This document shows positions 13,382 to 24,179 of a stretch of 64,000 nucleotides of DNA, one piece after another. The notes below the pieces were generated by a model. The model searched no databases, was not told the origin of the DNA, and saw nothing but the letters and a program-made list of their open reading frames with translations. The DNA is from Pseudoscleropodium purum (taxonomy: Eukaryota > Streptophyta > Bryopsida > Hypnales > Brachytheciaceae): positions 3,782,001 to 3,846,000 of the forward strand of contig OZ017795.1 of the NCBI GenBank assembly GCA_963969395.1, written 5' to 3'. The position numbers and the translations under genes are program-made. The first letter of the stretch is position 1. The number at the start of each line of letters is the position of its first letter.

Positions 13382-13791
13382 GACAAAATTCAAAGAGGGT
13401 ATTTGAAAATGTCTTCAAAAATGTCCTTTCCAACCCCTCCCTAAAATTTGGTTGTAACTTTTATATGGAGTCTCAAACTTTTAAATGAAATTTTGCAAAT
13501 GAAACTTAATTTGATTCCCTACATTAACTTAGTTCAAAGTTTTTTGAAAAAATTATTTTACTCTACCTAAATGAGGTTTGAAATTTGACTTTAAACACAA
13601 TTTCTAATGTGACTTTACTATGAGTGGTTGAGCTCCTATTACTCTCAATTTACATTATCATATGGATAGTTTCACCTACTACTACCCTACTCATATAAAA
13701 ATCATTTCTTCTTATATCAAATATATAAAGTTAAGTAAGTGGCTATTGAAGCTAGTTGCTTTCTAAAACAACTAGATTCAAAACCACTTAA
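13382..13791 (-). repeat. Inverted repeat pair 1, right arm
   Basis: Reverse-complement partner of 10365-10780; together they bracket about 2.6 kb that includes the CACTA MITE. No coding sequence, and no target duplications were found at the outer ends. Confidence 0.75.
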
Positions 13792-14274
13792 TTTGTTATA
13801 TTTGTCAATCAAATAAAACAAATTAAGATGTATATTGTAGGATCACTATTTCTAATATTTTCCCTTTAGGGCTTCTCATGGGAGGATATGGATCTAATGC
13901 CTTGTACTCTCTTGTTGTGATTTATGAATCTTGACAATTTTGGCGAAAGTCACATGACGTAAACTTTGTGATATCAAGAATTTGTAGGACCAACGGTGAC
14001 ATTGAAATCTTGAAAGATGTCACTGTTGAATGGCCCTTGAGATGCATGGTATTTTTTGTAATGTTTAGCAATGTAGTTTACTGTGAAGACATGACTTGAA
14101 GTAACTTAAACACTACTTAACCACTAAATGCCCAAACTACATTTTGTTGTAATGTAGAAATTTTGGGCAACTCTCCATGAATGAAGCTTTTATTTATTTT
14201 TTGTTGAAATTTTAATACAACATGTGGCCAAGGAGTAGCTTTAAGGCCCAACAATTTTCATAACTTTTGACTAC

Positions 14275-15060
14275 ATGGTTAAAAAGTTATTGTATAATAT
14301 GCTCTTTTCATTACTTGACACGTAGCTTGGGTAGCCAAAATTTTTTTTTAAATTATTTTCTTCAGAAATGAAAATTTAAGATTCATTCTTTAGATTTATA
14401 TATACTTAAAAAAACTTTGAATCATTCCATTTTGATCAATGAGTCAAAAGTTATGAGGAATTTTAGTTTGTAGGAGTTTTAGGGTCATTATTGAATCTCT
14501 ACTATTAGACAAACTTTGAAGTCCTTTCTTTAACTCAATTTTCAATATTTTTGGAAAAAAATAAAAACATTGGGTGTAGATTGTTTATCATAACATTGCA
14601 ACCGTGGGGATTGGCATTTTTCAATTTTATAAATAAATTGTTAACAATTTAGTATTTTGAATTATTCTTTATTTATTTCTACTTACTATTTTTTTCCTAT
14701 ATGTTATGTAATTCCAAGTGATCTGAAATTTTTCTAAACATGAAGCCAACTTGACTTGAAAAATGAATTCAAAGAGTAACCACCATTTTCGACAATTTTT
14801 CATACAGATGTGACCTTTTGAAGTGTAGCTACCTCATTTTTGCAAGGCTAAAAGAAAGAAATTTCAAATGCTAATATCTTGCAAATTAAATAGTGAAAAT
14901 TTCTGAAATCTTTTTTACATCTTTTCAAACAAGCTTACTACAAGATCCTACAATTATATGTGTCCAAAAATGTTTTTTTTCTAAAATTTGATACTTGTAC
15001 TACAAATGACAATTTTGGAGTGGTTTTGGTGAAAACATATTCAAAATCATTTAGGACATA
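14275..15060 (+). repeat. Inverted repeat pair 2, left arm (upstream of desaturase)
   Basis: About 0.8 kb that aligns with the reverse complement of 18970-19755. Landmarks shared in order: 'TTGATCAATGA-TCAAAAGTTATGAGG', 'CTCAATTTTCAATATTTTTG', 'AAATAAATTGT-AA-AATTTAGT', 'TTTTTTTCCTATATGTT', 'GTGTCCAAAAATGTTT' and 'TTTTGGTGAAAACATA'. Similarity may reach back to about 14160. Boundaries are approximate. It belongs to the dispersed AT-rich family seen elsewhere in the window and has no coding capacity. Confidence 0.75.
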
Positions 15061-15599
15061 AAGGCGCTACAAAGTGGTACTTGGATAATTTCAAATAATC
15101 AATATAAGATTGAAGATTGTGATATTGTGCACAATTTCATTTTGAAATTCTTGTAAGGATGTTAGTTGCAAATGGTAGCAAAATATTAATTTTTTTTGTC
15201 AAAGAAGATGTTTAAAAATGAATTAATAAAAATGCATTTTTAGAATGTATGCAAATAATGTCTAGCCCTTGGTACCAATTTGAGTGGATTTTGACCATAG
15301 AAATGACCTTTTAAAAAAAATTGAGGTAAACTAATGAAATGAAGTTTATCTTGTATATTACAGTTTCTATTCCAATTCAATAATTTGAAAATTCCTAAAA
15401 TTAAATATCAATTCCAATTTGAACTTTGGGGGGATAACAAAGGTACCCTTATTTTCTAATTATAGAATAATGAAAAAACAGACCTTTAAAGGAGATTTTA
15501 TTTTATTTTTTTAACACAAATAAAGGTTTCCTTTACTGCAAGAATTGTAAGGAGATTTTTCACTTTTTCACGGTACTTTGACCTTTGTAACCCAAATCT

Positions 15600-16062
15600 G
15601 AGAATTTGATGACACGATTTTATGACTCACGGGTTATGCCAGTCGGTGACTTGCTTGGTAAGATATTACCGTGCGACGTTGCCCTCTGCCAGTTCGGTCC
15701 TTAAACTCTTGTGGTTGAGATAATTTCACCTTTTGCAGTGAAATTCCGTTTCATTTGTTTAAGAAAAAAATTCTTCTGGTTGCAACGTTCATAACCGCAT
15801 TCCACACTCAGATACGTTTAGGTGGAACGTACTTAACTTACTTGAGTGCCAGGAAATGCACGCCGCCATGGTTTTTTAGGTTGGTGTACGTCTTCAGCAA
15901 CACTGCTTAATTGTATTTTGGTTTCTGTTGCTGCAGTTTTGTTGCAGTCGTTCCTTTGCGAACTTGCGTTTATGAGGGTGAAGTTTGAACGAGGAGTTTG
16001 CGCGAGGAAAATTGAGGTTGAACGTTAACTCAGCTGGACCACACCGGCGGCGCACATCTTCG
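15600..16062 (+). promoter_or_regulatory. Putative promoter and 5' leader of the desaturase gene
   Basis: Composition changes from AT-rich repeat to more balanced sequence at about 15.6 kb, and the coding region begins at 16063. A small perfect palindrome (GGTAA-GATA-TTACC) lies at 15657-15670. I see no convincing TATA box and cannot place the transcription start. The frame stays open upstream of the chosen ATG without another ATG, so an upstream spliced exon cannot be excluded. Confidence 0.35.
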
Positions 16063-17472
16063 ATGGAGAAACCAATGCTGATGGAAGATACTAAGGCGGC
16101 AGCAAGTGCTGAAGCAAATCAGTCCTTGAAGCCAGGGATTTTCAGCAGGCAGTGGCGCTTGTTTACTGCACCGAAACCAAGCAAATTTTTGACGAAAATC
16201 CATGGCAAGTGGTATGACTTGACGGAATTCGAGAAACATCACCCGGGCGGACCGGTGGCGCTCGGCTTAGCTCGCGGCCGCGACGCGACGGTGTTATTCG
16301 AGAGTCACCACCCGTTCACTTCTCGCGCGGTCTTGAACGCCATTCTTGCCAAGTATGAAATCGACGCTTCCGACAGCGAGCATCTGCAGACGCTGGAGCA
16401 GCAACACGGCATCACGGAGCACGAGTTCGAATGGCCGGGTGCCTTCGGGGAGGCTTTGAAATTTCAGGTGAAGGAGTACTTTCAAGGGGAGGCCGATCGG
16501 CGGAATGTGTCGCTTTGCGAAGCCACGAAAGCGACTCCAGCCAGGTGGGCAGAGATCGCGATCATTGTCGCGCTCTTCATCGCCACATTTCCGGGTTTCT
16601 TCCGCGGCGACTGGCGATTCCTGGTGCCCTTCTCGGTCATGTCTTGGATCACCTTTGCGAACACCTTTCACGATGGAACTCATTTCGCGCTCACCTCCAA
16701 CTGGCGTATCAATGCCACAGTTCCTTACTTCTTCCCATTTTTTTCTTCCCCGTTGGTTTGGTACCATCAACACAACATCGGTCATCACAGCTACCCGAAT
16801 CTCGGCGACCGCGACCCCGACGTGCACCACCATGACTGGATGAAGCGGGAGCATCGCGATGTGAAATGGTCACCCCTGCACTATTTGCAAAGGTTCTGGG
16901 TGTACACACTGTTTCGGTGGAGCTTGGCTGTGCAGATCGGTATGGCCACCACGGCGGACCTCTGGATGCTGCAGAGCAGTTTGTACAACGATGCTGTGCC
17001 CATGATGGGCATTTCAGGCCTGCGTCGGATTGTGCACATCGTCGGACGCCTCGTGACGATGGTTGTCATTCACGCGTGGCCTTTCCTTTGCCTGGAGTCT
17101 TCCAGCAAGAGCTACGCATTTGCCCTCGTGCCTTACGCGATATTTTCCATTCTATTCATGATGAACACGCAGATCAACCATCTGCTCCCGCATACAATGT
17201 ACATCGAGGACTCAGATTGGTACAAGCACCAGGTGATTACGGCGCAGGATTTCGCAGTGGGCAGCAAGTGGGTCCATCTGTTCAGTGGGGGCTTGACTTA
17301 CCAAGTTATTCACCATTTGTTTCCTACGGTGAATCACTGTCACCTCCCGCAGCTGCAACCGATTGTTGCGCGTCTCTGCGAGAAATATGACGTTACGTAC
17401 GCTATAGCTTCCGGATATGTTGAAGCAATTACTATGCACCATGAGCATTCCAAGAGCTTGAGTTCCAGATAG
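16063..17472 (+). CDS. Cytochrome b5-fused front-end fatty acid desaturase (delta-5-like)
   Basis: Intact, intronless 469-residue frame. It probably introduces a double bond between an existing one and the carboxyl end of an acyl-lipid chain, at the ER membrane. The N-terminal part holds a cytochrome b5 domain with the haem-binding HPGG motif (about residues 60-63) and a second haem histidine in ESHHPF, so electrons are passed within the same chain. Three His boxes follow: HDGTH, HNIGHH and QVIHH; the Gln that starts the third box is diagnostic of front-end desaturases. Hydrophobic segments lie before box 1 and between boxes 2 and 3. Length and order fit the family (about 440-480 residues). 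The box sequences and spacing look more like delta-5 than delta-6 enzymes, but position specificity cannot be proven by eye. ATG 16063 has G at +4; the frame is open upstream without another ATG. GC content is far above the flanking DNA. Confidence 0.93.
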   Translation: MEKPMLMEDTKAAASAEANQSLKPGIFSRQWRLFTAPKPSKFLTKIHGKWYDLTEFEKHHPGGPVALGLARGRDATVLFESHHPFTSRAVLNAILAKYEIDASDSEHLQTLEQQHGITEHEFEWPGAFGEALKFQVKEYFQGEADRRNVSLCEATKATPARWAEIAIIVALFIATFPGFFRGDWRFLVPFSVMSWITFANTFHDGTHFALTSNWRINATVPYFFPFFSSPLVWYHQHNIGHHSYPNLGDRDPDVHHHDWMKREHRDVKWSPLHYLQRFWVYTLFRWSLAVQIGMATTADLWMLQSSLYNDAVPMMGISGLRRIVHIVGRLVTMVVIHAWPFLCLESSSKSYAFALVPYAIFSILFMMNTQINHLLPHTMYIEDSDWYKHQVITAQDFAVGSKWVHLFSGGLTYQVIHHLFPTVNHCHLPQLQPIVARLCEKYDVTYAIASGYVEAITMHHEHSKSLSSR

Positions 17473-18969
17473 GATACTCACGTTGATTAAGTTAATCTTC
17501 GCACTCACGTGAATTTGGTTATCAATGTTGGCGGATGTCCACGACTTTGCACTCTTCCGGGTGCACGGCCTGAAACGTAAATCTAAATCGGCCTTAGTTT
17601 CTAGAGCTCAAGGTAGAGCCTTAACCAGCGTTAGATAACGCAGCTTAGAGCGGATGCATGCCATAATTTTGGCACCTGGAATGGCGTTCCAAATTCTCCC
17701 CTCCACGTCCGGACGTCAAAGTTCTGGACGACTGAACTGAGTTGTAAGTTATCTAGAGTAGTTAGCTCACAGGCAAGAGACAGCTAGCTTTCATCAGTTT
17801 TTTTAGAGACTGGTGTGTGTGTGTGTGTTTTTCTGACCGTCAAACAGTTCATGGAACTACGTTACGGGATGTAAACATTTTTGAAATTTAGGAAATGTTG
17901 AGAGATTTCCAAGATATCTTGAATTTTTTCAGTGCCGGTGGTATGAGTAGTGAGAAAATTGAAGTATTCGTACTTGGGTAATGTGGTAGTGGGGTCAGAA
18001 TTGGGTAGAACGTTTTATTTTCCTTCGAATTAAAATTGTGCACTTCAGTATATGGCTAAGACACATGCACTGTGACATGTCAAGGAAACGCATCAATTAT
18101 ACTGGAGATTTGGAGGCAAGAAGTTACTGAGTGCCACTGTATGCGTGACTCTTTCTCGTCAGAAGAATTGATAACGAAAAGATGCAGTGCTATGTTTGTT
18201 TTATTTCATCCCTCTTCAACACAACCGATTGTTCCTTATCTTGTTGTCAAGTCAGATTCTGTGACCGTCATGTACATTACTTACATTAGCTTCCAGCATC
18301 CAAAGTGAGCAGCTTCCAGCATCCGAAGTGAGCAGCTTCCAGCATCCTTCTGTAAGTTACTGACAATCCCTCACCAGGCCACTTGCGGCTGGTGGGCCTT
18401 GTACTGTTCTTTTATTTTGCAATGTAATCTCCGTTTCATTTGTTTAATTTTTAATTTTTTTCAAATTACTGACAGCAGAGTGCAGTAGATGCAACCATTC
18501 AGGTTAGTCAGACATACCGACAGTTCAACGTCTGACGAAGATAACCTGCCTGGATGGTTGCTGAAGTCGCGAAGAGTGCCCTAAAGTAAGCTTATGCCCG
18601 AAACCGCCCACTGCCAAATTGCGACCCTTGCGTTACAATTGGCCCAAATTGTGCCTCCGGACATATTATTGTAGTGTTAAGTGTTAAAAATTGGCATTAG
18701 ACAACTTCAGAGTGGAATTGAGGTTATGAAGGTTGGAATTGCCATTTGAAAAGTGACAATTTTACAATGGATAACAATAGGGAGTTCAAAGAACACTTCA
18801 ATGTGATCTAAACATGTGGTGAAGGATTTATTTATTATTCTATAATTTAAAGGGACGTTTTTGGATTACCATTGAAGCTGCGTAGGAAGTTGAAAGAACC
18901 ACATTAGAACTCAAATGGATGAGATGAATAGTCCCTCCTAAGAACAACAATGGGAAGCTAAATATTTTT
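17473..18969. other. 3' flank of desaturase; no gene
   Basis: Mixed-composition DNA without a recognised gene. It contains a (GT)n run at about 17814-17828 and the 23-bp tandem repeat listed separately. A clear polyadenylation signal was not identified. Confidence 0.45.
18286..18347 (+). repeat. 23-bp tandem repeat, about 2.6 units
   Basis: The unit begins AGCTTCCAGCATCC and continues AAAGTGAGC or GAAGTGAGC. Two full units and a partial third occur head to tail, with one substitution between units 1 and 2. Confidence 0.85.
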
Positions 18970-19755
18970 GCTATAACTCCTAAAGTTCCGTGACTATGTT
19001 TTCACCAAAAATGCTTTAAAATTGTCATTTCATGTACAAGTTTCGAATTTTAGAAAAGAAACATTTTTGGACACATGTAACTATAGGATCTTTTAGTAAA
19101 ATGGTTTGACAAGATGTTGGAAATTTTTTTAATTTCCACCATGTAGATTGTAAGATATTAACATTTAAAGTGACAAATATCATTTTTTTGGTCCTTGTGA
19201 AAAATTAAGTAGCTACACTTCACAAGGTCACATTTGCATAAAAAAATGTTCAAAATGGTGGTGCTTCTTTGGATTCATTCTTTAAGGCATGTTGGCTACA
19301 TTGAAAAAAAATTTAGATTATTTGAAATTGTACAACATATAGGAAAAAAATAATAAGTAGAAAAATGTAGAGAATGATTCAAAATACTAAATTATTTACA
19401 ATTTATTTATGGAATTGAAAAATGCGAATTTCAATGGTTGTAATGTTGTACTAAACAATCTTCACCAAATGTTTTTATTTTTTTTCAAAAATATTGAAAA
19501 TTGAGTTCAATAAAAGACTTCAAAGTTTATTTTGGAATAGAGAATGTATAACTACTCACAAACTAAAAGACCTCATAACTTTTGATTCATTGATCAAAAT
19601 AGAACAACGTGAAGTTTTCTATGTATATAAAAAAAAAAATCTAGAAAGCCAATTTTTTTTTTTAAAAATTTGAAAAAAATGATTTTTTCAAATTTACCCG
19701 GATTGCTTGAATTTGAAAAATAAACTACATATTTGACCATAACTTTTTATTTATA
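18970..19755 (-). repeat. Inverted repeat pair 2, right arm (downstream of desaturase)
   Basis: Reverse-complement partner of 14275-15060. The two arms face each other about 3.9 kb apart with the desaturase gene between them. Similarity may extend to about 19830. The arms have diverged by substitutions and small indels, so they are not recent duplicates. Confidence 0.75.
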
Positions 19756-22010
19756 TTTTCAAATGTTCTAAAATTTATGCACATGACAGATATTCTAGGT
19801 CTACACCCTCTATTAAAATTTGGGCCAAAAACATGGAAATCTTTAGTCACCTGCACCTATCTAAAATTTCTATGTTTCCAAAAAATGCAACTTGATCCTT
19901 TAGGGGTTAACTACACATAGTATGTCTTCTTTTTTTTATTGAAAAATAAGTTGAGTTGAAATACGAGTGAAAAACTCTCCAATTTGTTCTACTAGATCAA
20001 ATAAATTGTGAATCTGATCGGTTCCAATGTAGGGAATGACTAAAGGGATGGCAATGGGTGCACATACCTTAATTACAACCTTCTTTTTTTAAACAAATCA
20101 AACTGAATTTCCTTGGAAAGGGCCGGCAAAGTAGACGACCTAGTCTCAAGTGGCCTGGCGGGGTTAATTGCAACTTCTTCTTTTTTTTTCACACAAAGAA
20201 ACGTTTCATGTCAAAGGCGAAAAAAGAGGTATAAAGTTAAAAGGTTTAGGTGTGTGAAAAAAGAGTGACAGTGTGAGGGGCACACAGCACCAGGGACTTA
20301 AGCTTAACTTAATTGCAAATTTACAGGACTTAAGCTTAACATAAAAAATGTAAAATTTATAGGACTTAAGCTTAACTTAATTGCAAATTTGAAAGCCCAG
20401 TAATGTAACCTATCTCACTAACCTAATACTGCCGCTGGTAGCTGAATTCTTAAAGAGCGCGACTAATTGCAAGCTCAGGCTTTATTTCACTAACTAACTT
20501 TATCTTAGGTATTTGGAAATTTTGTGCACTGCATCTGTCTGTCAGTGGTGCAAATCCACAATTCACTCCTTGTCAGTCTGTAAATTTTTCATTTTTTTCC
20601 AGGCCACGCGTGACATGCATGGACCAATGTCATATTATGGTGAGCAGCTGCAAGTGGCATTTTAGTCAACATACCATAATTCATACAGTAAGTAATTATT
20701 TGGGATATTTTTGGGGTTTTACCAGCTATCAGTTTCCTCCAATTCCTGTATTGAACTCTTTTTTTTCGAACACAGAGTCCAGTTTTTTTCTCTATTTTTT
20801 ATTTCATATAGAAATTTTATAGATTTTATCACCAGTTTATTTCCTATGTTTCTAATTGCAACTAATTTTTTTTTCCCAATTCCAGGCTAACAATGAATTA
20901 TTCAACAATTCTCCCCAAACATTGCAATTGAAACTCATAATCTTGTAATCTATTAATCGTTTTTATTCTAGTATAAGACTTTTGATGCTTCAACTCCTTC
21001 TCAAGAAGGGTAATCTCCCATCTATCCAAGAAAAGGGCGATGACAGCCTTCATGTAATCTTCCATTAATTGTAGAAGGATAGATCCATGAGCATTGATTT
21101 CAAGCCTCATTGTCCATTACTCTAATTGTTGCCATTTTGCAACAACTAAATATGAATGAAAAATTTTATATTTATTTTTCAGAAATGAAATCACATGTTT
21201 AATACAGTATTAAATTTTTTTAAATTATCATGAAATCAATGTCTCAAGAAAAACAAACAAGGAATGCTCATAACAAATAAAAAATATATATTTGAAAAAT
21301 CCAAAATTCTCACCATAGATGAGCATTATAGTGTATCATATCATGGTATAAACCAAAATTATTGTGTCATTCTAAAATTAGAAAATCAACAAACCATTGC
21401 CTTATATGTTCAAAGATTGTATTTCTATAAAATATTGAAATTTACAAATTTTTCAAAATTTCCAATTGGAGGAGAAAATGCACTTGATAAGCCATTTTTC
21501 ATTAATTTGGATCAAACTCAAAAGTATCATTTTTATGGGTAAAATTCACATCTAGACTAAATAACAAGAAATGGCTTGAACACACTATAATGGTGATCCA
21601 TGGATTAAGCATCTTCTCCTTTAGAAAAGTCAATAAGACCTAAATGAGGGAATTTGCAATACTATTTATTCAAAATATACTCAAGCAATTTCCAAAAAAA
21701 TTGGATAGAAAAAACATTTTTTCCATCTTACAATATGAGGTGAAGTCATCCGCATCAAAACACTTAGTGTCTACGGAGTCCTTCTAGGGATAATAGTCTA
21801 GGCTATAAAACATTGAGACCATCACCAACTCACATAACATTTAGTAGCCTTCAAGAAAGTTTTTTTTTTTTTTTTTTTTTTTTTTTTCTCTTGAGTTGAG
21901 ATCCACAAAGTTCATTCCAAATATCTCATAAAGAATTAAAGTAATCTATAATATCGGTATGGTGGCTAAAATGCACCGTATTTGGATAGCAACATTGACT
22001 TCAATGAATT
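19756..22010. other. AT-rich intergenic DNA
   Basis: No gene recognised. It contains a three-unit repeat at 20293-20391 (listed separately) and a T tract of about 28 bases at 21860-21887. Open frames here, such as 21264-21542, are AT-biased and lack any motif. Confidence 0.45.
20293..20391 (+). repeat. Three-unit tandem repeat around GGACTTAAGCTTAAC
   Basis: GGACTTAAGCTTAAC recurs three times at spacings of about 31 and 36 bases. Units 1 and 3 continue TTAATTGCAAATTT; unit 2 has a different AT-rich spacer. Confidence 0.85.
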
Positions 22011-22322
22011 CATGGTTGTCATAACGGGCGAGTTATGGTCATCGGACGGGACAGACGGACGGTCGGTCTGAACGGCTTTAATTTTGTAACTTGTGCAATT
22101 TTGCGGAATGACACGTCACCTCGGAATGCGAAATCCAAGGCCCTGACGATCTCGTCTGCGCCCTAATGATCTCGTCTACGCCTAGCATGTTCCTTAATCC
22201 ACATGGCATCCACATGGCCTATTTTTCCGTTATCAGAAAGTCAACTATGTGTTGACTGTATCAGACGGGCGGAACCTCTAACGGACAGATGAACCGGACG
22301 TCCGTCCACTATGACAACCATG
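22011..22322. mobile_element. hAT-like MITE, 312 bp, with 8-bp target duplication
   Basis: A 13-bp terminal inverted repeat (CATGGTTGTCATA at the left, its complement at the right) bounds the element. A perfect 8-bp direct duplication, AATGAATT, flanks it at 22003-22010 and 22323-22330. Both subterminal regions are rich in GGACGG/CCGTCC-type words while the centre is mixed. It has no coding capacity. An 8-bp duplication with ends starting CA-GGTTG fits the hAT superfamily. Its ends resemble, but are not the same as, those of the large element at 23620-35261. Confidence 0.88.
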
Positions 22323-22330
22323 AATGAATT

Positions 22331-23611
22331 AAAAAAAGTGTTAAAAATATTTTTACTAATTCTAAGACTAGATGGCCAAATCTACAAATAAATATTCCGC
22401 ATAGCTTGTTTTAGGACACCACCACCTTACTTGTATAAAGAACTCATCTTTTCTTCTCTACACAAAAAATAAGTGGCTTTGAAGCTACTTGAGGTAATTG
22501 TTGAATATTTTGTTTTATTTGAATTTAGTGTTAAAATTTTTAAATTATATTTTAAAGTGCTAGAAATCATTTTTAGACTGCAATTAAATGTTGAGTATTG
22601 AAGTATTAAAGCTACTATCTAGATACCATACTCACTATTTATTTGTTTAATGCCACATGCCCCCATAGCTGTTGATGGGAAGTGAAATATTCTACATCAT
22701 TTCATTGAAGGATGAAATGATGTGTAATATTCTACATCATTCAACTGGAGAAGGACAACCTCTTTAACCCTTAAACGTTCAAATCCTTTTCCAAAATTGA
22801 CAATTTGGAAAAAATCGTTATAAAGTACTATTTAGAAGAATATTTTGGAATTGACATATAAGTAGGAGTTGTAGATTTTAATTTTTAGATTCCATCCATA
22901 CGGTTAGATTCACTAGTGCTATGACCAATAAATTTTTATTAATTTTGAAAAAAAAATTCTAAATTCCTTTTAAATTCAATTACAAGCAGAATTTTATCAT
23001 TTTTGAGTAAAACTTGTTGGAATGGATTTGAAACGAGTTTCTCTCAATATGGTGATTTTTGAAATTTTTGTGTTATTTTAATCTATAATCTCATTTTTGC
23101 TAGTCCAATTTTGAACTAAAATCAATGCAATTTTTGGTTTGACTCACTTCCACATTTGTAATTGTAGAAAAATATAAACTCTAGTAACACCAAATCCAAC
23201 CATTAGATAGAACAACAACTTGATAAAGTATCTCCACAATTTAGATGACTTTCATCCAAGTAGTAATGAGAAAGAAAATTGAATGTCAATATGTTTGTTG
23301 TCTAGATTTTGGATGTTGAAGCGATCCATGGTTAAAGAATATTGAATGTTATGCAAATTTTGAATTCTAAGGTAGGAGGTCTTAAAAGCTCAGGCTTTAA
23401 AATAAGTGGTTAGGCTTTAATAGCACAAAGATACGTTTTGCTTTCTTATTGCATGAAGAATATACAAATAGTGTATATTTCAAGAGGTGGATGCTTATTG
23501 TAACCACTACGTTCCAACTTCAAAAATTCATAATTAATTCCTTGAAGCTTAAAAAAACTTGAAATAACTTGGTTTAGATGCCAGGATGCTCTCTGGACTT
23601 CCTACTTCCTA
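22331..23611. other. AT-rich intergenic DNA
   Basis: No gene recognised. A short block near 22430-22500 ('AAGTGGCTTTGAAGCTA') resembles the inverted repeat pair 1 family. Confidence 0.4.
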
Positions 23612-23619
23612 CTTCCTAC

Positions 23620-23790
23620 CAGGGTTGACACGACGTCCGGACGTGGACGCTGTGTCCGCAGCGTCCGCTGACATTCGCGGTCCCGACGGACGTAGCGTCC
23701 GCCCTGTCCGCCCCGTCCGTCCACCCCGTCCGCCCAGACGGCCCTATTTCCCTCGACCGCCCTACCCAAACTGCCCCGCGGTCACTCCCT
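23620..23790. repeat. Left terminal and subterminal region of the large element
   Basis: Begins with the CAGGGTTGAC terminal repeat, then about 160 bp rich in GTCCGCCC, CCGTCC and GGACG words. The stretch around 'GCTGTGTCCGC' and 'TGACATTCGCGG' matches the right end of the 192-bp derivative at 39.3 kb, apart from a 9-bp difference. Confidence 0.85.
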
Positions 23791-24179
23791 TAATCTTTAA
23801 ACAATTAAATGTTAAATGAAGTGCAATGGTTCGCGATTTGTTATTAAAACAATGTCTCTTATAAGTTGAAAGATTATAAAGTTTGACCACAAGTCCATGA
23901 TAGTCTTGAAACTATGAAAAAATTCCAATTCATTTTCAAAAGGCAAACTAAAAAAATTTGTGACTTCAAATATATATATATACTATTTAAAAAATCAAGA
24001 TCAACACAGATACAAACATAATCAATATGGGCAAAATGTATTCAATTTAATGTAAAATACCATACATTGTGCACATTTGGCTAATTGCAGATATAATTTT
24101 TTTCATTCCAATTCTATATTTCTAAACTAATTTTTAATGCCTATATAACCTATTCAACTACTACTTCTGCACTACCAAT
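23791..24179. other. AT-rich 3' flank of the kinase-like gene
   Basis: No gene. Lies between the left subterminal region and the end of the minus-strand kinase-like gene; presumably its 3' untranslated and termination region. Confidence 0.4.

Noticed and set aside
16294..17508. Open frames on the opposite strand and in other frames of the desaturase
   Set aside because: Shadows of a GC-rich real gene that has clear haem and His-box motifs in its own frame.
20293..20391. A CRISPR-like array
   Set aside because: Only three imperfect units with short unequal spacers, in a eukaryotic genome with no cas genes.
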